From: Russula earlei
Taxonomy: Eukaryota > Basidiomycota > Agaricomycetes > Russulales > Russulaceae
Direction: 5' to 3'
DNA length: 64,000 nucleotides
NCBI GenBank assembly: GCA_025769875.1
Contig: JAGFNK010000011.1
Coordinates: 124,001 to 188,000, forward strand
In this document: piece by piece, positions 1-10,390 of the stretch
How positions within the stretch are numbered: position 1 is the first letter of the stretch
Layout of the letters: each line of letters opens with the position of its first letter
Made by a program: the position numbers and the translations under genes
The notes under the pieces: generated by a model
Told to the model about the DNA's origin: nothing
The model's database searches: none
The model's input: only the letters and a program-made list of their open reading frames with translations

Positions 1-220
1 CGGGTATTGTTGCAATCCATATGTTTCTGTACGGTGATCAATACGATATGTACTACACGAATCCAAGGTGGACACAACAAACAGAAATATTGAACCTAGA
101 GAGACAAAGGACTGCGCTTACGTCATCTGGCGCGGTGGTCAGGGCCAGGCCAGAGTGTCAGTCAGCCAGGCAGGACGCGCGATTGCGCCCTCTGTCACGG
201 TCAGTTCAGTTCCTACTGTC

Positions 221-1519
221 ATGGACCTCCCATCGTCCCGCGAGCTGGAGCTGGAGGCCCTGTTGCGCAAAAAAGACTCTCAGCTCGCGGAATTGACCGT
301 ATGTCCCCTCGTCCGGCACCTCATCTTATGTTCGCACTAATAACCTTCCCGTGGCGGTGTCCCAGGACGAGGCCAACGCCCTCCGCCAGCATCTCTCGAC
401 TCAGCCCAGTCCCTCTCTCACCGAGCCCTTGTCCCTTCCGCCTGCGCTCATATCTCTGCTCCTGGACCCACATTGATGCCGCATCGGCAGAAGCCAGCGT
501 TAGGTCATCGTCCACCACCGTTAATTCTGCCCTCGCGCAGCGCGCCAAGCTTCTACAAGAAGAAAATGACGAGCTTTACGAATTGCTGAAAAGTAGCGAA
601 ACGGGAAAACTTAAAGAGGAAGTGCGCAGCCTGAGACGAGTAGTTAATAGGCTGGAGACGGCGCTTCGAGGTGTGTCAAGCGTACGACGATGTGGTCCTC
701 TATGTCGACTTGATGCCACCCTTCTCGTCCGCAGAATCTCACCAGGTCATTCGGTCCCTCTCGTAAGTGTCGTCTACTCGAAGGATTTTAGGGGGCACCC
801 ACATGTGTTTCAGAGACGAACTAGAAAAGTCTTACGAAATCGTAATACCACCTACACGTCCAGTGAACTCGTCTTCCCGACACGCGCACCAAGGACCTCC
901 GCATATGCAAACGGCGTCCAGCGGCAACCCCAATGGAAATGGCCATGGGAGAGGGAGTGGAAGCGGAACCGTCAACAAGGTCCCCCCTACCGCACCCCGC
1001 GCACACAAGAAGCCACGACTCGCCGACACTCGGGGTTCGCCTGTCACCGCGAGCAATGCTCTTCCCCGTGTGCAAACGCAGACGCGTGGTCGCTCCGCGT
1101 CCCATCACATGGACTCGCCTGACAACTCACCGTTGCAGTCTCCAGACACCCGGAAGGCACCCAGCGGGAAGTTCGAATCGGCCGCAGAAGAAGAAGCCGA
1201 ACGGGTGCGTGGGCGAGAGCGAGAACGAGAACGAGGTCGGAGCAGAGATAGAGAGAGGGGACGTGAGGCCGAGAGACGGACTCGTCACCGATCCCCTGCG
1301 GCTGCGCGCGAGCCTCGGGATCGCGATCGAAATAAGGAGCGTGATCGTGCCCGTGAGCGAGACCGCCCTCGGGAACGAGAACGAGAACGAGACAGGGACC
1401 GGACTTCTAGGCGTGGGGTTGGGCACGGCCGTAAGGGCCGTTCGGGGGGCGGCACTGGCGGTAGCGGATACAATGGAAGCGACCGGGACCGGACATTGGC
1501 CGAGAGAATGGGACTCTAA
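221..1519 (+). CDS. Coiled-coil protein with Arg/Glu-rich tail, WTAP/Mum2-like
   Basis: Exon 1 is 221-298 and intron 1 is 299-365 (branch-like CTAATAAC). Later exons are near 491-670, 735-762 and 814-1519. The N-terminal half is a heptad-rich coiled coil (an EENDELYELLKSSETGKL-type segment followed by a Leu/Arg helix), and an RS/RE/RD-rich basic low-complexity tail follows. Coiled coil plus disordered basic tail recalls WTAP/Mum2, the regulatory subunit of the mRNA m6A methyltransferase complex; this is a resemblance, not a proven match. The reading frame stops at 474-476 inside exon 2 and resumes one frame over by about 491. An intron with an unusual donor (for example 409-490) restores frame; a one-base indel would do the same. 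The start ATG opens a clean exon. It could also be an unrelated splicing-type coiled-coil protein. Confidence 0.55.
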
Positions 1520-4402
1520 TTATCCTCTCGCATCATAAAGACCTTCAATACGCTGGGACGGACCTGCATGAATTCAGAGCCATTTATGGACCAGCCAGGA
1601 TAGTGTATCGGTACGGACCCTCTTATTCTCACGATGCACACCATTGTAGCTCTAGCTGACGCTTCTTGCTTTGACTCGCCCATGCACGGCTACGTAGTCT
1701 GTATTAATTGTTTTTCCGGTTGTCTGCTTTCCGTCAAATGTGTATACATTCACCCCGACCCGTATCAGCACCTCTGTCCACACTGTCCTATAACAGGATG
1801 CGATGCGATGCGTTCGTTTGAATTGTGGTTCCTCCGAACATCTTCCCAGGTTATTATCGTACGATCACCCACATGGCGTGGTATGATCAGTTTCGGGTCT
1901 ACCGAAGGCATCCGCTTAGTCAAGGTACTTGATGTCAAAGCAGCCAGAGTGTCCCGTGCGGCCCGTTGATGCGGCAGTCGTGTCAAACTTGGGGCGTAAG
2001 TACGGGGAAATCGAACCTCGAGGAGGGGCCACAAATGGCAACTGGGAGAGAGCCGTCTCTCCCAACCCAATTTAACCTGACAACGATGACGATGAACAGT
2101 GACCCATTCCTACTTTCATTTACAGCCAGTAAATTGCAATTTCTTCGTAAGCGCCGACCCTGACGCCTGCGGCGCTAGTCGCCGGGGCGTAGACGAGACG
2201 AGACGTGTAGACCCAAAAGGAAGATGGGAAACGCCCATGCGCGTGTTGGTTGCGAGGGCAACTATTTCCCTTTTTTTTTTATTTTCTCTCCAGGGGGTAG
2301 CGCCCACAACACAGTGATCCAGGGGAGAAGCGAGCTATTCACCTCCTCTTCCCACAACGACCCCTACGACAAAAATACCCCTCCCGGTTGGGGTGCTTTT
2401 TTTTTTTTTTCCGTTTCGCCAACAGCAGCGGCGATCTGCGACGATCGCGCGTGGTCAGTGGTGACATTTATTTCCCCCCCCCCCCCCGCCCACTCCGAGC
2501 CCCTCCCCCCCCGTGCCCGCGATTCGCACGAGGAGCACACGAGCACATGTGACCACACCATGAATGAATGAATCGAATGAACGGTAATTCTTACCTGCGC
2601 CGCCGGGCCGTTCATTTTAATCAAATCATCAACAGGACGTCTCTCTCGGGATCGAAATCAGATGGGGGTTTACGACGACGACGACAACTATATCTCTTCG
2701 TTTCCTGGCAGGCATTTGCATGTGTGCAGCACAGCAAAATGCGCCGCCAGCTCTCTCTTTTCATTATATATACGTATCTATATATATATATATATATTCA
2801 TCACCTGCTGCATCTACTTCCAGCATGCGCTGATCGCGGACACCTGTCGAAGTCCGTCCGTTCGCCTGTTTCGAATGAAAGGGTTTCTATTTGTTGGTCA
2901 GGCGGCTCGTCGTCGATTCGTAGCGCACGTCTCAGTAAGTAACATACTTACCCAGTAAACGAACGAATGGCGAGATCCAAAAAAAAAAAAAAAAAAAGTC
3001 GGCGTATAAGCGCATTGCCAGTACTCACGTTTGATCCACCTGAACAGAGTTCGCTCTGCAGTACATGGGATATTGCAATCCGACGATGTGTCTCATTATT
3101 ATCATCACCACTACTACGCTTGCTTTCTTTCCAATTTATTTATTTATTTTGGTTCCGTCCGTGCGGGACCGTGAGGCGCATTTTCCGAGCGACCGCCGTT
3201 TGGGTTCATTTCATGTGTCGACACATGACTCCCGTGTAAACAGAACCAAAAAAAAAGCAAGCGTATTATTATCGTATGGCCCGTGGATCACGAGGTGGCT
3301 CGTAAAACGCGACTGTCAGACGGACGCTGGAATCCGGAGCCACGCACCAATCACGAGCGTCAAAACCTAAGCTACGAGGATCGCAGTCGTCCCCGCCCGA
3401 TGGGCACCAGGAACCGACCCAAACCCGAAACCCGAAACCAGCTGGGTTGCTCGCAAGATGTCACAGGTGGCCCCCCTCCGCTCTTCTTTTTAGGCTAAAC
3501 CCAACCGCCCGACGTTTCTTTGCTCCACTTGTCCGCCTTCAAGGTTGGCAAATGTAGGCCACGTGTGTGGCAGGCACCTCACACGGTTGGGCTCAAACGC
3601 CTTGACAAAAAGTTTTTTTTTTTTCTCCTGTTTGGTGTGGTACGGTACGGTACGCTGGCACGCTAGCGACCGGTGCCAGGCTCCGCCAGGTTTGCCCCTG
3701 TTCATGGGCGTTTTCGTTGCGCGGTCGGACCTTGCAATGACGCAACGGGGAGCATTGATCATCTATCTATGCAAATAACGTTACGCGCTCGGATCCGCGC
3801 AAGACGTCACCAAGCGCGCGCCATCGCGTCGCAATACAATTCACGACGCCAACGCGACGAGCCCTACTAAGTTACTGTACATCAGAGAGAGCGCCAAGGG
3901 GGTTTTGGTTGGTGGGCCACCCATCCGTTGCCAGATAAATCGTCGCACTCAGGCGTTCTGCATGCTCCGGGGTTTGGGCATCAAAAAGTTGAATTCGCCT
4001 GAGCTGACGGTTGGGCGGCCCTGATTTTTAAAAATAATGAAAGCCACGACTATCGCCGCCGCCAACAGCGCAAATTCAGGTCTGACGTTCAGGGTCTGAT
4101 GCTAATATTCGGATTCTATACGTACTAAAACTGCGTGACGAAAAGCTAGAAATATGAGCAATGGAAAACACTGTGTGCAAGTGAAATGCAAATGACGGTC
4201 GGTTACGCCCTGCGGTCCGTCGATTAGTTGGAATTGTACAGTGAGGGGTTCGTGAATGCGTAGTAGGAGGATGGGATGTGAAAAAGAGCAAGTGTACAAC
4301 GAGACTTATGCATAAGATAGAAGGGGCTACAAAAATTCGGCCGAACAAATCAACGCCCATCTGACGTGGCCAACGGATTGATGGGGAATACGATATCTGC
4401 TT
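1520..4402. other. Gene-poor AT/homopolymer-rich intergenic region
   Basis: I see no convincing coding exon here. The stretch holds several homopolymer runs (T near 2270 and 2400, C near 2470, A near 2980), a TA microsatellite at about 2781-2797, and short ORFs with no conserved motif. It may carry the 3' end of the upstream gene and distal regulatory sequence. Confidence 0.5.
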
Positions 4403-5044
4403 TTAGCAATCATGGACGGCGAGGAGGCGAAGATATGTCATGGCATCTGTCGACCGGGCTTTCCTTAGTAAGTATACGTGTCGTCGAGAGGATGGCAAGT
4501 CCGGGATGCGGTCCGTGGACGCGTGATGGTGCGTCGACCGCGGCTGAAGGACAGACTTCCTGGGCGTCGCACCTAAAAAGTGTGTAGGGATGGGCGGAAC
4601 TGGGGGTGGTGTCCCGGGCCTATCCGGGCTTGGGGGTGGCGACCGGACGCGCGTTCGTATGCGGGAATGTGTCGTGGAGATTGGGGCGGGGCGGCGGCCG
4701 TGGCCGTGCTCGAGGGGACGCTCGCGAAGAGAGAGTGGGGAGGGTGGGGAATGGCTCCTCGCTCGCCTGGCGCCGAAGTCGTCGCTGTCCTGCCACAGGC
4801 TCATGTCGAGAGGAGGGGGCGCTAGGGCGCGGGGCGCGGGGAGGATTCGTTGGGATGAGCTTGGTGAGTGCGAAGCCATGGGTTGGCCGAGGGGGGACGG
4901 CGGCTTGGATTGGGAGGACGCATTCAGCCGCAGGCGCGATTGCTGGTGGTGGAGAGGGGGAGAGGGCAACGGGGTGGGGAGAAGCTGAGGAGAAGGGAGG
5001 CGCGGAGGAGGAGAGAGGGAGCGACTATTGTGATCCATGGCCAA
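4403..5044 (-). CDS. Hypothetical Pro/Ser-rich protein
   Basis: A 213-codon open frame on the minus strand rich in Pro, Ser and Arg with a high GC third position, which supports coding. It opens with MAMDHNSRSLSPPP and keeps repeated SPP/PSP motifs to about residue 150, suggesting an intrinsically disordered protein with possible proline-directed phosphosites. No domain is recognised. The last 30 residues look less coding-like; a TTACTAAG branch-like sequence and a following CAG (about 4450-4480) could mark an intron, so the C-terminus is uncertain. The long plus-strand frames opposite are Gly/Arg-rich shadows of the same composition. Confidence 0.4.
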   Translation of the reverse strand: MAMDHNSRSLSPPPRLPSPQLLPTPLPSPPLHHQQSRLRLNASSQSKPPSPLGQPMASHSPSSSQRILPAPRALAPPPLDMSLWQDSDDFGARRARSHSPPSPLSLRERPLEHGHGRRPAPISTTHSRIRTRVRSPPPSPDRPGTPPPVPPIPTHFLGATPRKSVLQPRSTHHHASTDRIPDLPSSRRHVYLLRKARSTDAMTYLRLLAVHDC

Positions 5045-6436
5045 GTGGGTGGAGTGGGCGAGGAGGGGCGAAGCATTGCAATTTTTATAAGGGAGAGGGA
5101 CAATGGGAGAGAACGGGTTATGAGGTTCGAGTTACGGTAGGCGGGCGGGCAAGACGCATCTGTCCAAATTGGTAAGAATGAAACAGATAGACGCTCTTGT
5201 CTTGGATCTCGATCTGGCCCCGAGTAAGATTCCGCCGATTTTCCTGATTGTCAATGGAAGGAAGGAAGGGAAACAAACAAACAGCACCCGTTTGATCCTC
5301 TTGTCCTCTCTTGCTTGGACGATCTTCTTCTGCTGCCCCTTCTCTTGTCCTCACGCGCGACTCAATCACCCCCACTTTTGGTCGCACCTAAATACACTCG
5401 ATTGGATCACTCGGAGATCCACGAGCTCGATTTTAGTTCGAGCAGGTGTACTGAGGCGCCCGGCCGGGTTGTTCACCTGAGTCACTGTCACTGTCACTGC
5501 CCCAATCGAGGCCCCGATTGCTCACGCGAGTCATCTGTCGACAACGAACAAAAAGTCCCCTGACGTTTAATTTGCTACATCTCCGGTTATTGATATCCCC
5601 AACGACCGGTCCAAGGGCCAAGCCACGCTAGTACTTGCCACGTGTATCAATCGCTGACATTAATACATTAATCGTCGCAACCACCAACCTACAGTTGAAG
5701 CCGTCCGGGCGCGCACATTTGGCCCGCGACATGTGTCAACCTGAGCAACGCACAAGCAGTGAGCCCATTCAGGTTGATTGTAGCTCACACCTCTGCATGA
5801 GGAAAAGCGTGCGCAAAGCCCAGCATCATGCTTGGCATGATAAACGAGCTGTGCATCTTTATCACGACTACTATCGGAAGGTTCATGGAGATCGCAGCAA
5901 GGTTTCGGTTTGACCCACTCTACTTGTTGCGGTTTGGCACGGTGTCGCCTCGCCAGCTTCTCTCCGAGCTCCACAGGGGTCGTAAGCCATGATCTCTCAG
6001 AGGGATTCTCCGACCGACCGATTTCTGCTTCCAGTCCTCCTAGGCGATCCCCTTGTCACACGTCACGGTGCCAGGTGGCGATATATTATTCCTGTTCTTC
6101 CTGCTAGCCACTTTTGTAACGCTCTGCGCCTCTCATCCAGTCAGTTCCTGTAACTACTTTTGGCGAACAAAGGCCTGGATAACGGTCAAATGTTACCTCA
6201 TCCCATGTCCATGTTGGCCGCACTGAGCCGATACCCCTCAGCTCAGAACTTTCTTCAGCGCTTTTTAAATCTGCCTGACCTTACTGATGCCCCAGCCTGA
6301 ATCCATATCTGTCCGTCGCGGTGGCATGTCTAGTTTTCCCAAGCCAGCTTCGTATCTTTCTCTCTGCCTCGGCCCACCCAGGTGGTGATCTCACAATCTT
6401 CTTGTCGTCTTGTCGAAGCTCTTTTGTATTAAGAAA
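5045..6436. other. Intergenic, probable chitinase upstream region
   Basis: No open frame with recognisable protein features. It separates the minus-strand Pro-rich ORF from the plus-strand chitinase, so it would contain both promoters if they are divergent genes. A short GTCACT/CTGTCACT repeat lies near 5480-5500. Confidence 0.4.
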
Positions 6437-8005
6437 ATGCCATCCCCCCTCATCTGGTTCCTGACACTTTTCCTGTTGTTTTTACTTCCATCCCGTTCTT
6501 CACCAGTACCATTATCTCCCGTCTTTGGCAGCCGCGGCCAGGCGTCAGCGTCTCCCACACCGGTTATAGCCGAATCGCCTCTTTTGACCACCGGCGTTGC
6601 GACACCGCCGTCCTCTTCTGGTACCGTCGTGTACTTCTTGCCTCAGGATCCCAATACCGATGGCTTCAGGGAACCGGGTTCCGGGTACAGCGACCACAGT
6701 TCCTTTCCACCGGAGCCTGGTTCAGCTCCCGACAACAACACCCAGGGCTTGCACAGCTCCATAGGCACCGTTTCCACCCCGCTGATGATGGCATATTATC
6801 CCGCCTGGGTCGCTGGTACCTTCCCACCCGAGCGGATAGATTTCTCGCGCTTTGACTGGATAGACTTCGCGTTTGCAATACCGAACGAGAACCTTGACCT
6901 CGATTGGGATGATGCCGACACTGACCCTGCCATCCTCGCGAGATTGGTAACTGTGGCGCATCAGCAGGGTAAGAAGGTCAAGTTGAGTATTGGGGGGTGG
7001 GACGGCAGCAGGTATGTTGGCCTTTGGCGCAGTGCTACTCCCCTTTGACACACACACCTCAGGCTGTTCTCGCCTATCCTGGGTAGCGATGATGGTCGCC
7101 AAGTCTTTGTCAAAAACATTGCAACTGTCTATAAGGAATATCGCCTTGACGGCATTGATATTGACTGGGAGTATCCTGGTCGACTGGGGCATCCGCGGAA
7201 TTACGTCGATCAGAACGATACCTCCAATCTTCTCGAGTTTCTTAAGCTACTTCGAAAAAATCTCCCTTCTTCTGCGCGAATCAGCGCCGCCGTGACCCCC
7301 ACCCCATTTGCCGATGCAAGTGAACGACCGATGGGCGATGTCCGAGCCTTCGCCGACGTTCTAGACTGGTTCTTGCTCATGAATTACGACACGTGGGGAG
7401 GTGAGCCCTGTATTCATGGTCATTGTTTTCCGACGTGTGCCCTCAAACACACCGCTCCAGCTTCATCCAACCCCGGTCCGAACGCGCCCCTAAACGACGC
7501 CTGTAGGAACTCCACACAGCCAGAGGCCAGTGCCTTTGCCGCGATAGGCGCTTGGATCAAGGCGGGCGTGCCGGCCAACCAACTCGTCCTCGGCGTTCCG
7601 TCGTACGGATACATATCACGCTCGAACGCGACAGGTTTGCGTCAGCGTGACGAGGAAGCGCCGCCTTTCTATGCGCGCCCACTCTCTGACACGGGCGAGG
7701 AGACCGGACAGGTACAATTCCGTGAGCTTGTGAATCAGGGCGCGCTTTGTGTGGATCCCAACAAGCCCCGCGCTTACCGTGGCTGCGGCGGGTTCACGCG
7801 CGAGTGGGACGCATGCTCGGATACGCCGTTCCTGCTCTCCAAAGTCGGGGGTCAGGTCATCACGTACGACGATGGCCAAAGCCTTGGACTTAAGGCAGCG
7901 TATGCGAAGCAGCTCGGGCTCTTGGGCGTGAACGTGTTCGATCTTCATGGCGACACGGACCAATGGGATCTCACTGATTCTCTACGGCAAGGCCTTGGAC
8001 TATAG
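6437..8005 (+). CDS. Secreted GH18 chitinase
   Basis: Exons 6437-7011, 7063-7400 and 7461-8005 sum to 486 codons (485 aa). The N-terminus MPSPLIWFLTLFLLFLLP is a signal peptide, followed by a Ser/Thr/Pro-rich linker to about residue 110. The GH18 TIM barrel starts at MMAYYPAW. The substrate-binding SIGGW motif and the catalytic DGIDIDWE motif (acid/base Glu at about 228) are both intact, as are the downstream MNYD and GVPSYGY motifs. The enzyme should hydrolyse chitin beta-1,4 links outside the cell, in cell-wall remodelling or fungal/insect chitin use. The second intron (7401-7460) is 60 nt without a stop, so retention would add 20 residues; splicing restores the fungal PNAPLND loop. No chitin-binding module is seen. 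Confidence 0.93.
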
Positions 8006-8666
8006 TTCAGTCATGTCTGGTGTTGTAGTTGTATCTCGTGTTATTTTGGGACACCGCTGTACCTGTGCCTCCCTTGTTTTCCCAAGGTGGTCCCTGGAAA
8101 ATATGACTTAGGAGCCAGGAATTTGCACTTTCTGCCTGGGCTCTGCCTGGACCCAGGTACTTGGAGGCCGGAAATTGGAGTTGGAGCCACCCAGAAAAGT
8201 GATAATACACGGTTGTAATTTGTAACGAGTTCTATGTTATACAGAATTAAGCCCCAAAACAGATATATGGGCGGGAATCGCTGGTCGAGGGGGAGGACAT
8301 GTGAGAAAAGGAACGGCAGAGAGTGACGCCTATTTGGAATGAAGGACAGGCTAAAAAAAAAGAAAACAGGCAGTGCATAATGATAGTGGATTTGTATCGT
8401 GTAAAGAAGGTTGTGTCCATGTTGGTCTTAATTTGGTGGCAGAAACCGCGGCTGCCTGGCCCCACTCGCGATGAGACGCGACGGTGAGCAATTCTAGGGT
8501 AGCTGCTACGCGCAGGCGGCAAGTGATGCCTCTCGGCACTAAAATAGCCTAGCGTTATAAACGCGCCACGCATTCTAAAAAAGGGTTGAGGGCAAGTGAG
8601 AGCGCAATGGACGTGATCGCGCTTCCCATCAACCGAGCGATGGTTTAGGCAGCTGGGGGGTGGCTG

Positions 8667-8700
<34 letters not shown>

Positions 8701-8826
8701 TGCAGCGGCGGGCGGGAGTCGATTGATGTGTGTGTGAGGGACCTGATGAAACGAAACAAGGAAGGGGGATGGCAGTCCGCCAACGTTTTCGCCCCTCGGT
8801 TCGCAGTCGCGAAGATCTTTGCTGTT
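8006..8826. other. Intergenic / 3' untranslated region
   Basis: Follows the chitinase stop. It holds a GAT/GGT trinucleotide run near 8668-8700. A minus-strand open frame across 8247-8783 is Ser/Pro-rich only because of that run and is not supported as a gene. Confidence 0.4.
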
Positions 8827-9048
8827 CTACAGACCGCCGAAAAAGATCCTCTTCACGCTCTCGAGGAACGAATCGCCGCTCGCGCTCCGAGTCGTCCCCG
8901 TCGCGCGGCTCGGACGGGCGGACGGGCGGGCGAGGACGACGGTGGCCAGGTCTTCGTACATCGCGTGCGTGTCGCGCGGGTTGTGGCCGAAGAGACCGAA
9001 TGCGCCGGGCGCCGCGGTGGACGCGGGGAGAAAGGAGAAGGGGGTCAT
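8827..9048 (-). CDS. Small hypothetical protein (73 aa)
   Basis: A short minus-strand frame with very strong G/C bias at third positions, unlike its surroundings, which argues for translation. The protein begins MTPFSFLPASTAAPGAFGLF, has a Ser/Arg/Thr-rich middle and ends ESVKRIFFGGL. There is no clear transmembrane segment or known motif. A splice-like GTGAGT at the minus-strand equivalent of about 9205 suggests a 5' untranslated exon, but frames do not join to make a longer protein. It could be a small conserved fungal protein or the last exon of a larger gene. Confidence 0.4.
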   Translation of the reverse strand: MTPFSFLPASTAAPGAFGLFGHNPRDTHAMYEDLATVVLARPSARPSRATGTTRSASGDSFLESVKRIFFGGL

Positions 9049-10390
9049 GGTGAGGGCAGGTATTCTAGTTTTTTACGGATTGGGTTGGTTCGCTGTGGGG
9101 GAGGGGCTGGGCTTCTCCTTCGTGGTTGGGTGGGAGAGAAGATGCGGGCGCACAGTGGGGGGAAGCCCGTCCTGATCCCTTATATCTACTCACCACGGCC
9201 ATCCCTGCGCTCGAGAAGAAGTGTATGGTGACCTGATTGGGGAAACTGCTTTGTTCTATATCAGGTAATAGCTCGACATACAAGGCAAGCAAGGGACACC
9301 GCATCACGTGTGTCGTGCGTGGTGTCTGCTTCGCGAAGACGAACTTGTTGACCTTGAGTGACGGACAAGACACCGACGGAGGCAATTGCACAGAACAAGA
9401 CAGGGAAAGGCGGCCACAGCACCAACCTGCAACGCACGCGACTCGTTTTACCGTGACGAGCCCTTCTACCGCGCCGTCGTTATACCTACGGTTGCTTGCG
9501 GCGTCACCGGTTTGCCCTACTTTTCTACTTTGTGCAGGTGACTCGGGCCTTCCCTTACGCAACGACCCGCTGCTGTCACAGTCTCTTGACTCGATTATGG
9601 CGACCCGATCCTCGCCCCGCAAAAGCGACCTTTTTTCCTTGCGAACTACGCATCGACAGACCTGTGTACGCACGCATCTCGGCGACACGCCGACCCAGCT
9701 GGAACACCTGAAGGTTCCTTTTCCCGAGCCTATGGCGGACAGGCGAGAAAGGGGTCCTGGTTGGCGGTGATCAACTTCAAGGCGCACCTTATCACCGCCA
9801 ACCAGGACCCTTTCTCGCCGCCATAGGCTCGGGAAAAGGAACCTTGAGGTGTTCTAGCTGGGTCCAGGCGAGGAATTATAGCTTCCTGGACATCCTCTGT
9901 ACCTGTACCGTTATGCGATGATAGTTGTCACGAGACCAACACCAGGGCTGTATCGGCAATCAATGCTGCCCGTAGCGCACCAATCAAGCCGCATTCCCAC
10001 TGATAAGAGTAATACTACAGTCCGTCAAGGTTTATAATGCTCGGATCGTGAACCGGAATCATGCGACGTTTGAGAGTGTCGATGCCACGCGATCTCGGAG
10101 CATCCGGGAATGTTAACAGAAGTCGAAACTCAGAGTCTACGACTGTCTTTTGCAAGTTGTCCTCGTGTTAACGAACATCTCGACCTTTGTTCCAAGCCAC
10201 GATAGTGCATGAACCCTTGGCATTCCCAGCTGGGTAAAAGACCAGACTCGGGACTTGTAGATGACTGTGACATCGCGATCACTAGTAATGGAAACACCGC
10301 CACCATCAACGCCTCCAATGATCGGAAAGATGTCTAAACAAGGGTAGTCGGTCTCAATGTACGTGACAAAACTTGATTCTACACATGTAA
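9049..10390. other. Intergenic region containing a foldback repeat
   Basis: No supported gene. The notable content is the 178-bp inverted repeat listed separately. Open frames on both strands here (for example 9065-9787 minus) run through the repeat arm and lack coding features. Confidence 0.4.
9691..9867. repeat. Large near-perfect inverted repeat (foldback)
   Basis: Arm 1 (9691-9771) reads cgacccagctggaacacctg onward to ggttggcggtgat. Arm 2 (9791-9867) is its reverse complement with a few mismatches and a small gap (an extra acag-like insert in arm 1). The spacer is about 19 nt, so the transcript would fold into a hairpin of about 75-80 bp. The ends are not flanked by an obvious TA or other target duplication. 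It may be a MITE-like foldback, a snap-back duplication, or a hairpin RNA source. Confidence 0.85.

Noticed and set aside
2781..2797. TA microsatellite as a promoter TATA cluster
   Set aside because: It is a simple repeat with no downstream start codon context within normal distance.
8247..8783. 178-codon Ser/Pro-rich minus-strand ORF
   Set aside because: It is caused by GAT/GGT microsatellite runs. No homologous feature or splice support was seen.
9065..9787. 240-codon minus-strand ORF
   Set aside because: It crosses a foldback arm and has no conserved motif or codon bias. Its opposite-strand partner ORF is equally open.
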